From JAZSQT01 sp045538075 (lineage in GTDB: Bacteria > Chrysiogenota > Deferribacteres > Deferribacterales > Mucispirillaceae): 8,582 bases of DNA. A model generated the notes under the pieces. It had not been told where the DNA came from and made no database searches. It saw only the letters and a program-made list of their open reading frames with translations. Positions 1 through 5,667 of the stretch are shown piece by piece. Location of the stretch: NCBI GenBank assembly GCA_045538075.1, contig JAZSQT010000148.1:1-8582 (forward strand), read 5' to 3'. The position numbers were made by a program, and so were the translations under genes. Within the stretch, counting starts at the first letter, position 1. Each line of letters begins with the position of its first letter.

Positions 1-196
1 TTTCAATATCAACTTTCCTAAAGAACACAATTTTTTCTCCAGAAGTAAAAGCATTCCATATATTTATTCAATAAGGTCGTTAACTCGCTTACGCTCGGGG
101 TTTCACCCAAAACTCCCAAAAAGCATTGAATAAATATATGTCATTACTTCTGAGTTCAAAAATTGTATTCTTTATGTATATTGTTATCCTTTCAAT
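1..196. repeat. Left copy of a 196-bp imperfect-palindrome repeat
   Basis: This non-coding element matches positions 8219-8414 in inverted orientation, with about 15 differences and no insertions or deletions. Each copy is itself a long imperfect palindrome: 19-31 pairs with 162-174, 41-48 with 144-151, and 57-72 with 125-140 (16 bp, perfect). The centre contains a short motif, CTCGCTTACGCTCGGGG, and a small GGG/CCC hairpin at 98-108. No open reading frame of interest lies in it. It resembles a MITE or a large extragenic palindrome. It may begin before the window, because homology already exists at base 1. Confidence 0.85.
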
Positions 197-281
197 TCTA
201 TTTAAAAATTCATATTTATTTATCATTTTAAAGTTAAAAAAGTAAAAGTTTTATAATTAGGTGATTTTAAAACCTTTTTTA

Positions 282-363
282 CTGGATTACTTCGTCGTTT
301 CACTCCTCGTAATGACCGTCTAAAAGTCATTGCGAGACGATTTTAATCGTCGTGGCAATCCAC
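282..363. repeat. REP-like palindromic repeat, complete copy
   Basis: The element begins CTGGATTACTTCGTCG and ends CGTCGTGGCAATCCAC. Its halves are imperfect reverse complements (TGGATT with AATCCA, TCGTCG with CGTCG, AATGAC with GTCATT), so it can fold as one hairpin of about 80 nt. Its style matches the widespread 'CTGGATTGCTTCGTCG...GCAATGAC' extragenic palindromes seen in many bacterial genomes. A second, truncated copy is at 8476-8512. The sequence between the left 196-bp repeat and this element (197-281) is AT-rich. It holds only a weak AGGT/ACCT hairpin followed by T6 at about 259-280, which might end a gene upstream of the window. Confidence 0.75.
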
Positions 364-532
364 AAAATAATATAAAAAATTTCAATTTTTATATACTCGT
401 TTCGGTGCAAAGGTTGTTCCAATTTCAATTTTAACAAAAAATAACTTTATACATAATAATAGTATATATTTTTTTTAAATTGTATTATACTACTCTTATG
501 TCGTTGTAATAATTATAAAAACGAGGCAAAAA
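364..532 (+). promoter_or_regulatory. Upstream region and putative promoter of the TPR-HD-TlpA-ppaC cluster
   Basis: This is very AT-rich sequence without a gene. The best -10-like hexamer is TATACT at 486-491, with no convincing -35 box. It overlaps a 7-bp inverted repeat (TAGTATA 460-466, TATACTA 486-492) that could be an operator or chance. A Shine-Dalgarno-like GAGG at 523-526 lies 6 nt before the ATG at 533. The position directly ahead of a four-gene cluster makes this the likely promoter region, but the exact promoter is not certain. Confidence 0.35.
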
Positions 533-1285
533 ATGGATAAGCTACAAGTTGGTATAGAGTTATATTTATCTGGCGATTTGTATGGATCTACTAAAATTTT
601 AAAAGAGTATATAGATAGCGATGGTTCATCAAAAGGGACTGCTTATTTTCATTTAGGTATGATTTATAGTGATAGACAACTTTTAACAGATGCTTGCGAC
701 TACTTTAAAAAAGCCGTTTCCTTAGAGCCAAATAAGTCAATGTATCACTATAGATTAGGTGTAGTTTATTCAAGGTTAATGATTTTAGATTCTGCAATTA
801 TAGAGTTACAAAAATCTATAGATTTAAATCCGGAACATCAACGTTCACGATATATCTTAGGCACTATATATTTTAAAAAAGGAGATATGGATAATACTGT
901 CAAAGTTTTTTCATCTTTAATTAAGCTAAGTCCAAGTTTTGCTGATGCTTATTATTATCGTGCGTTAGCTTATTATCATCAAGGTGTAAACGATAAAGCT
1001 ATTGATGATTTTAATAAAGCATTAGAATTAAACCCAAATTACAATGACGCAAAAAATAAATTAGCATCTTTATACTACCATGACGGTAATTATAATAAAG
1101 CAGTTAAATTATACGGCGAAATATACAATAATGGCATTAGAGATTGGTTATTTATTCAAAACTACATTAAAGCCTTAAAAAGTGAAGGTTTAAAAGATAA
1201 AGCATTAGAAGTAGCAAAAGAGGCATCTCTTTTATATCCATACAATCAAGAGTTGCAAAGTTTTTTAGGCGATAAGGATATATAA
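533..1285 (+). CDS. Tetratricopeptide-repeat (TPR) protein
   Basis: The 250-aa protein is made almost entirely of TPR units and has no signal peptide or membrane segment, so it is probably cytoplasmic. Repeats are visible at about residues 36-67, 70-101, 104-135, 138-171, 172-204 and 206-238. They show the usual signature of small and aromatic residues (for example A-Y-Y-Y-R-A-L-A-Y-Y near 139-148) and helix-ending Asn-Pro pairs (99-100, 167-168). TPR solenoids act as protein-binding scaffolds. The partner cannot be read from the sequence. The ATG at 533 follows GAGG. The gene is first in a tight cluster, 4 nt before the HD-domain gene, so co-expression is very likely. The specific function is unknown. 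Confidence 0.85.
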   Translation: MDKLQVGIELYLSGDLYGSTKILKEYIDSDGSSKGTAYFHLGMIYSDRQLLTDACDYFKKAVSLEPNKSMYHYRLGVVYSRLMILDSAIIELQKSIDLNPEHQRSRYILGTIYFKKGDMDNTVKVFSSLIKLSPSFADAYYYRALAYYHQGVNDKAIDDFNKALELNPNYNDAKNKLASLYYHDGNYNKAVKLYGEIYNNGIRDWLFIQNYIKALKSEGLKDKALEVAKEASLLYPYNQELQSFLGDKDI

Positions 1286-1289
1286 ATAA

Positions 1290-1889
1290 ATGGAAAAAAA
1301 TTTAGGTAGAATTTTAATAAACGCAAAAAAGTTAAGTAATATTGGCAGGTGGGCTAACGAATTTTTACATAAAAGGCAATCTGTTGCAGAACATTCTTTT
1401 ATGGTAAGTCAAATAGCACAACTTTTAGGTTTGATAGAAGAAGAAGCTGGAAATATCGTTAATTGGAAAAGTTTATACAGAAAAGCATTAAACCACGATA
1501 CACCAGAAGCTCTTGTTGGCGATGTAATTAGCACTACAAAAAACATAAATCCAGCCACAAAAAAAGCCCTTGATGATGTTGAAAGTGAATTAGTTGAAAG
1601 TGAGTTAATTTTAAAATTAGAAGATAATTTTCAAAATATATATAGAGACTTAATTTTTGATGGCAAAGATGATAGTCTTGAAGGCAAAATTTTAACTGCT
1701 GCAGATAATTTAGATGCTTTAATGGAATGTATCCAAGAAATAAAACTTTCAAATATGGATCCATTTTTAGAAAAATATCACCATATATATAATAAGGTAA
1801 AAAGTATTGGTTTATATTCATCAAATTATTTCATAAATAAAATTTTACCTTTTTTAATAAAAGATTGTCCTCTATTAGTAAGGAGCTAA
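1290..1889 (+). CDS. HD-domain phosphohydrolase, YfbR-like 5'-deoxynucleotidase
   Basis: The 199-aa length equals that of E. coli YfbR, a metal-dependent HD-domain 5'-deoxynucleotidase that dephosphorylates deoxyribonucleoside 5'-monophosphates. The family's landmarks are present in order: R20-W21, the S-V-A-E-H motif with H35, the H69-D70 dyad, E73, G-D with D78, and D139 in A-A-D-N-L-D. These are the expected metal and substrate residues, so the protein should be active in the cytoplasm, probably in dNMP turnover. Substrate preference is inferred from family resemblance only. The start at 1290 is 4 nt after the TPR gene, with AAGG at 1274-1277 as a distant Shine-Dalgarno. The gene ends 2 nt before the thioredoxin gene, whose ribosome site lies inside this reading frame. 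Confidence 0.8.
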   Translation: MEKNLGRILINAKKLSNIGRWANEFLHKRQSVAEHSFMVSQIAQLLGLIEEEAGNIVNWKSLYRKALNHDTPEALVGDVISTTKNINPATKKALDDVESELVESELILKLEDNFQNIYRDLIFDGKDDSLEGKILTAADNLDALMECIQEIKLSNMDPFLEKYHHIYNKVKSIGLYSSNYFINKILPFLIKDCPLLVRS

Positions 1890-1891
1890 AG

Positions 1892-2386
1892 ATGAAGAAA
1901 TTTTTAATTACTATATTAATTATTACTGCTTTTGCAGTAGTTGGTTGCAACAAAAAGAAAGCACCAACCCAAATTATTGCAACAGATTTATCTGTCTTAG
2001 ATGAAGTAGCATTTCAAAAGTTAAAAGAAGAAAATAAAGGCAAGCTAATTATTATTAATTTTTTTGCTTCTTGGTGTCCTCCATGCAAAGCAGAAACACC
2101 AGATTTTGTATCGGTATATAATGAGTATAAAAATAAAAACTTCGTAATAATAGGCGTTTCAATAGACAGTAAAAAGCAAGATGCAATAGATTTTGTAAAT
2201 GAATACGGCATTAGTTTTCCTGTGTATATGGCAGATCCAGCACTACAAAGAAAATATGGCGTATCAAAAGTTCCAACGAGTTTTATATATGCAACAGACG
2301 GTTCGTTATCAAATATAGTAGAAGGTATGATTTCTAAATCTACTTTAAGAAGAATGGCACAATTGGCAAGTGGAGAGGTAAATTAG
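1892..2386 (+). CDS. TlpA/ResA-like thioredoxin-fold lipoprotein
   Basis: The chosen ATG at 1892 gives 164 aa. It has a clean AAGGAG at 1880-1885 with a 6-nt spacer and begins with a textbook lipoprotein signal: M-K-K, a hydrophobic stretch 4-17, and the lipobox V-V-G-C19. A longer frame from TTG at 1865 would put nine extra residues before the signal and is less likely. The mature protein has the redox motif W61-C62-P-P-C65, the cis-proline V-P128-T, and the AhpC/TlpA-type pattern F-F-A-S-W-C-P-P-C. It should be anchored in the envelope and reduce disulfides or serve cytochrome c maturation, as TlpA/ResA/CcmG relatives do. No cytochrome or Dsb genes adjoin it, so the client is unknown. Confidence 0.88.
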   Translation: MKKFLITILIITAFAVVGCNKKKAPTQIIATDLSVLDEVAFQKLKEENKGKLIIINFFASWCPPCKAETPDFVSVYNEYKNKNFVIIGVSIDSKKQDAIDFVNEYGISFPVYMADPALQRKYGVSKVPTSFIYATDGSLSNIVEGMISKSTLRRMAQLASGEVN

Positions 2387-2387
2387 T

Positions 2388-4031
2388 ATGGATAAAGTAT
2401 TTATTTGTGGGCATAAAAACCCAGATACAGATTCTGTGGCTTCAGCTGCAAGTTACGCTTATTTAAAAAATATACTTAATGGTAGTAATTTTGATTATCA
2501 AGCAATACGTTGTGGTAACGTTAGCGACCAAACTAAATATATTTTTGAAAGGGCAAAAGCAGATATTCCTCCTTTTGTTAAAGATATTTATCCAAAAGTA
2601 TCAGATTGTATGACTAAAAATGCCTTATTTGTTGATGAATACGACCCAGTATCTAAAATATTAAGATATATTCAAGAATACGGTATTCGTATTACTCCTG
2701 TTACAGATTCTAATGGCAATTATAAGGGTATGGCTGGAATTTATGAATTGTCAGAATTATTTATGCGTGATGATAGAAAAGCAAAGCCAGTATTTACTTT
2801 AAGTTCTGATACATTAAAACGAGCATTAAAAGCAGAAGTATTAAATAATGGCGAAAAAACAGAATTTCAAGCCTCTGTAGTTGTTGCTACAATGCCTTAC
2901 GAATCATACCATTCTCACGTAGAAAATATGGACGAAGAAAACACTATTCTTATTACTGGTTTTAGGAAAAATATTTTAAGTGATGTGTTTAAGAAAAATT
3001 ATCCAGCAGTAATAATTGTAGGCTTAAAGAAAGAAGATTACGACAAGATAGATATAGGCAGTTTTAAAGGTTGGGTTTTTGTATCTCCTTTTGATTCAGC
3101 TCAAACTATCCGTTGTGTAGAAATGGCAACACCAGTTTATAAGTTGATGACTAATACAGAACCAGTTTCTCCAGACGATTACGTTGATGCTATTTCTGAT
3201 AAGTTGCGTGATAGTGGTATAAAATCATTACCAGTAGTAAAAGATGGCAAACTTGCAGGAGTTATTACTGGGACAGATATGTTAAAAAAGAAACGCAGTA
3301 GGCTTATAATGATGGATCATAACGAAATGAGCCAAGCAATAGACGGTGCAGAAGTTGCAGAAATTATGGAAATAGTTGATCATCATAGATTAGGAACGAT
3401 AAAAACAATCAATCCAGTTCATTTTTATGCAAAACCAATAGGTAGCACTTGCACTTTAGTTTATCAATTATACAAAGCTGCAGGTATTGATATTCCTCAA
3501 AAAATAGCTATGCTTTTATTAGGTGGTATATTAAGTGATACTGTTATTATGAAATCTCCTACTACAACTATGGACGACCATGCAGCAATAGCAGAGTTGC
3601 AAGATATATGCAATGTAGATGCAAAACAATACGGTGTAGATATTTTTTCTTCTACTAATAGTTTATCTTCTAAAACTGCATCACAAATAGTTGGTGGTGA
3701 TTTTAAAATATTTGAAGAACACGGCAGAAAAGTTGGTATCAGCCAAGTAGAAACAGTAACATTGCAAGAGCTTGATAATATAAAATTATCATTAACAGAA
3801 GAATTACATTCAGTTAAAGCTCAACATAAACTTGATTGGATGATGCTTCTTGTTACAGATATAATTATGGAAGAAAGTATATTAATTACTACTGGTTTTG
3901 ACGCAGCAGAAAATATTTTTTCTTATAAGAGATTATCAAATAATAGCTTTTTCTTGCCGGGTATTTTATCAAGAAAGAAACAACTTCTACCAGAAGTTTT
4001 AAGGATATTAGAAGAAATTAACAAAAATTAA
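2388..4031 (+). CDS. ppaC: Manganese-dependent (family II) inorganic pyrophosphatase with CBS and DRTGG regulatory domains
   Basis: The enzyme hydrolyses pyrophosphate to two phosphates in the cytoplasm and so pulls biosynthetic reactions forward. The 547-aa protein is far longer than the roughly 310-aa basic enzyme because a regulatory block is inserted in the DHH domain. Order: N-terminal DHH part with G-H9-K-N-P-D13-T-D15; CBS 1 at about 68-128; DRTGG-like domain about 134-245; CBS 2 about 247-303; then D310-H311-N, D331-H332-H333 and the L-S-D384-T motif; and a C-terminal DHHA2 domain with S-R-K-K-Q (528-532). All the metal and substrate landmarks appear intact. Characterised CBS-PPases are controlled by adenine nucleotides, and those with DRTGG are activated by diadenosine polyphosphates. 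The same is inferred here. The start is 1 nt after the thioredoxin stop, with GAGAGG at 2373-2378. Confidence 0.95.
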   Translation: MDKVFICGHKNPDTDSVASAASYAYLKNILNGSNFDYQAIRCGNVSDQTKYIFERAKADIPPFVKDIYPKVSDCMTKNALFVDEYDPVSKILRYIQEYGIRITPVTDSNGNYKGMAGIYELSELFMRDDRKAKPVFTLSSDTLKRALKAEVLNNGEKTEFQASVVVATMPYESYHSHVENMDEENTILITGFRKNILSDVFKKNYPAVIIVGLKKEDYDKIDIGSFKGWVFVSPFDSAQTIRCVEMATPVYKLMTNTEPVSPDDYVDAISDKLRDSGIKSLPVVKDGKLAGVITGTDMLKKKRSRLIMMDHNEMSQAIDGAEVAEIMEIVDHHRLGTIKTINPVHFYAKPIGSTCTLVYQLYKAAGIDIPQKIAMLLLGGILSDTVIMKSPTTTMDDHAAIAELQDICNVDAKQYGVDIFSSTNSLSSKTASQIVGGDFKIFEEHGRKVGISQVETVTLQELDNIKLSLTEELHSVKAQHKLDWMMLLVTDIIMEESILITTGFDAAENIFSYKRLSNNSFFLPGILSRKKQLLPEVLRILEEINKN

Positions 4032-4036
4032 TTTTT

Positions 4037-4062
4037 AAAAGGGCGTTAAGTCGCCCTTTTTT
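4037..4062 (+). terminator. Rho-independent terminator after ppaC
   Basis: AAAAGGGCG (4037-4045) pairs perfectly over 9 bp with CGCCCTTTT (4052-4060) around a 6-nt loop, and the run of T continues to 4062. It closes the four-gene cluster. Only 17 nt separate it from the rmuC start codon, so it may also limit read-through into rmuC. Confidence 0.9.
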
Positions 4063-4079
4063 ATTGGTTAAGGTTATTT

Positions 4080-5243
4080 ATGGAAGATGTTAGTAGTATA
4101 TTTTTTATTATATTTATTGTATTTTTAGTTGGATTTTTGTTAGGAGTAGGGTTATCTATCCTCATATATTATATATTGTCTAAAAAAGGCAAAGAAAGAT
4201 TTGATTTATCTATTGGAGAAGCTACTGGTTCATTAAAAGAAAGTTTTTCAGATATTTCTTTAAATTCTCTTTCTAAGACTACTGACCATTTAATAAAAAT
4301 TGCGTCAGAAAAATTATCATCTGAAAGAGAATTGAGTGTTAAAGAAATAGCAAGTCAAAAGCAAGCCTTAGAGAATAAAATAGAAACATTAAATAGTGAG
4401 TTATTAAAATTAACAAATCTTGTAAATACTTTAGAAAATAAAAGAAGTTCCCAAATAGGCGAATTAAAGCAAGCCCTTGATACAAGCCATAACCAAACTA
4501 TGCAATTATATTCAGTTACTAACAATTTAAATCAAACTTTATCATCAAAACAACATCGTGGTCAGTGGGGCGAACGTATGGCAGATGATATACTTAATTC
4601 TTGTGGGTTAAAAGAAGGAATTAATTATTTGCGTCAAAGTAAATCTGCCAGTGGAAATAGACCAGATTTTACTTTTTTATTCCCAAATAATATGAAACTA
4701 AATATGGACGTTAAATTTCCTTTTGAAAATTATAGAAGATATATTGATGCAGATGATATAGATAAAGGACAGTATAAACAAGCCTTTATAAAAGACGTTA
4801 AAAATCATATAAAAGCAGTATCAGGTAGAGAATATATTAATATAGAAGAAAAGACATTAGATTGCGTATTACTTTTTATTCCAAACGAAAGTATATATAG
4901 TTTTATTTTTCAAGTTGATAATACAATTATTGATGAGGCATCAACAAAGAATGTATTAATATGTTCTCCATCTTCTCTTATTTCAATTTTATCTGTTATG
5001 CGTCAAGCAGCTGATAATTTTGTTATAGAAAAAAATGCAAAATTGCTTCTTCAAGCATTATCAGTTTTTCGTAAAGAATGGGGAAAATATAGCGATAGTT
5101 TAGATAAAATTGGTGGTTTTATAGATAAATTATCTAATGAATATAGAGAACTAATGGTTACGAGGATAAAAAAATTAGATAAATCTATCAATGAGTTAGA
5201 GCTATTAAACGAAAATAATGAGATATATTTAGAAGAAAAATAA
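4080..5243 (+). CDS. rmuC: RmuC-family DNA recombination protein
   Basis: RmuC proteins are predicted membrane-anchored nucleases that limit DNA rearrangement at inverted repeats in E. coli. This 387-aa protein has an N-terminal membrane segment at about residues 7-33, a long coiled coil at about 75-155, and the conserved domain beginning with R160-G-Q-W-G-E165. The likely PD-(D/E)xK core is R194-P-D196-F followed by M-D210-V-K212-F-P-F-E-N-Y, and F-I-P-N-E (266-270) is another family landmark. No key residue seems missing. The ATG at 4080 is preceded by AAGG at 4070-4073 with a 6-nt spacer. No separate promoter fits between the ppaC terminator and the start, so transcription must come by read-through or from inside ppaC. 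Confidence 0.9.
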   Translation: MEDVSSIFFIIFIVFLVGFLLGVGLSILIYYILSKKGKERFDLSIGEATGSLKESFSDISLNSLSKTTDHLIKIASEKLSSERELSVKEIASQKQALENKIETLNSELLKLTNLVNTLENKRSSQIGELKQALDTSHNQTMQLYSVTNNLNQTLSSKQHRGQWGERMADDILNSCGLKEGINYLRQSKSASGNRPDFTFLFPNNMKLNMDVKFPFENYRRYIDADDIDKGQYKQAFIKDVKNHIKAVSGREYINIEEKTLDCVLLFIPNESIYSFIFQVDNTIIDEASTKNVLICSPSSLISILSVMRQAADNFVIEKNAKLLLQALSVFRKEWGKYSDSLDKIGGFIDKLSNEYRELMVTRIKKLDKSINELELLNENNEIYLEEK

Positions 5244-5251
5244 TTTTTTTC

Positions 5252-5279
5252 TAAAGTTATATTGTTTGCTTACCGATAA
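5252..5279 (+). promoter_or_regulatory. Sigma-28 (FliA-type) promoter for flagellin
   Basis: TAAAGTT at 5252-5258 matches the sigma-28 -35 box and CCGATAA at 5273-5279 is an exact sigma-28 -10 core. The gap between TAAA and CCGATAA is 17 nt, one more than in the E. coli consensus. Transcription should start near 5286, about 380 nt before the flagellin start codon. It begins 8 nt after the rmuC stop codon. Flagellin genes are classic class-3 FliA targets, which supports the call. Confidence 0.8.
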
Positions 5280-5403
5280 GTAAGGTGTGAAGAGGAAGAA
5301 TCTCTTAAAATTACTACCAAAAAGTGAACTCAAAAAGAGTGGCTGGTTAGAAAAATAAGGGATAAAAAAAACTTCTTTTTTCAAAGGTGATACTGAAACA
5401 ATC

Positions 5404-5459
5404 AGGTCGGCAAGCAACGCAAAAATTAGTCAACTTACCTTTAGCGTGCAAGTCGGCCT
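5404..5459 (+). promoter_or_regulatory. Anti-Shine-Dalgarno stem-loop in the flagellin leader
   Basis: The lower stem pairs 5404-5411 with 5452-5459 (8 bp, two G-U). A symmetrical AA/AA internal loop (5412-5413, 5450-5451) follows, then an upper stem pairing 5414-5420 with 5444-5449 (6 bp, one bulged A). The 23-nt loop contains AACUUACCUUU (5432-5442). This is complementary to GGAGGUAAGUU (5654-5664), covering the whole flagellin Shine-Dalgarno sequence, with 9 Watson-Crick and 2 G-U pairs. The base pairs are seen directly. Repression of translation by this long-range pairing is inference. Confidence 0.55.
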
Positions 5460-5617
5460 CAGATTCTCAACTTAGGAGATGACGAGGGGGAGTTATGAAA
5501 GGACGTTAAAGTTTCCAAAGTAAACCAAGATTAATAAAATTTTTGGTTTCTTATATATTTTAATCGTGCAAGAACAATTTATTTTAAGTAAAAAATTTTA
5601 AAACTTATGGAAGATTC

Positions 5618-5659
5618 GGGAAGCAAGGATGTTTCTCTTTTACACACTTACACGGAGGT
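5618..5659 (+). promoter_or_regulatory. Predicted paired CsrA binding sites before the flagellin start
   Basis: AAGCAAGGAUGU (5621-5632) agrees with the CsrA consensus RUACARGGAUGU at 10 of 12 positions, including all of CARGGAUGU. Its GGA sits in the loop of a small hairpin (5618-5622 with 5633-5637). A second GGA (5654-5656) is part of the Shine-Dalgarno sequence, 27 nt downstream. Paired sites with one over the Shine-Dalgarno are how CsrA represses hag in Bacillus subtilis, with FliW as antagonist. csrA and fliW are not in this window, so the regulator is inferred. Confidence 0.5.
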
Positions 5660-5667
5660 AAGTTATT

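Larger units (their letters stand above)
5286..5667 (+). ncRNA. Long structured 5' leader RNA of the flagellin mRNA
   Basis: This 382-nt segment has no credible gene and lies between the sigma-28 promoter and the flagellin start. Hairpins readable by eye are: 5290-5306 (6 bp), 5314-5350 (a composite stem with inner hairpin 5328-5340), 5364-5381 (A/U stem), 5393-5405 (CUGA/UCAG), 5404-5459 (the GC-rich stem listed separately), 5465-5479 (UCUC/GAGA), 5522-5549 (AAACCAA/UUGGUUU) and 5618-5637. GGAGGU at 5654-5659 is the flagellin Shine-Dalgarno, 8 nt before the ATG. I could not match the leader to a known riboswitch, group I or II intron, or tmRNA/RNase P signature. It is probably a cis-regulatory leader. 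A separate stable small RNA from the same promoter is possible. Confidence 0.6.

Noticed and set aside
19..174. The long palindromes were considered as integron attC sites or a CRISPR array.
   Set aside because: They lack the GTTRRRY and RYYYAAC ends of attC sites, no integrase is present, and there are no regularly spaced short repeats.
1865..1891. A TTG codon at 1865 would extend the thioredoxin lipoprotein by nine residues.
   Set aside because: The ATG at 1892 has an excellent AAGGAG site and puts M-K-K directly before the hydrophobic signal. The TTG would add a polar stretch before it and overlap the HD-domain gene.
5286..5667. The flagellin leader was considered as a cyclic di-GMP riboswitch, group I or II intron, or hammerhead ribozyme.
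   Set aside because: I could not find the conserved cores of these RNAs (for example the GEMM CAAAGC region, intron domain V, or CUGAUGA with GAAA). A covariance-model search would settle this.
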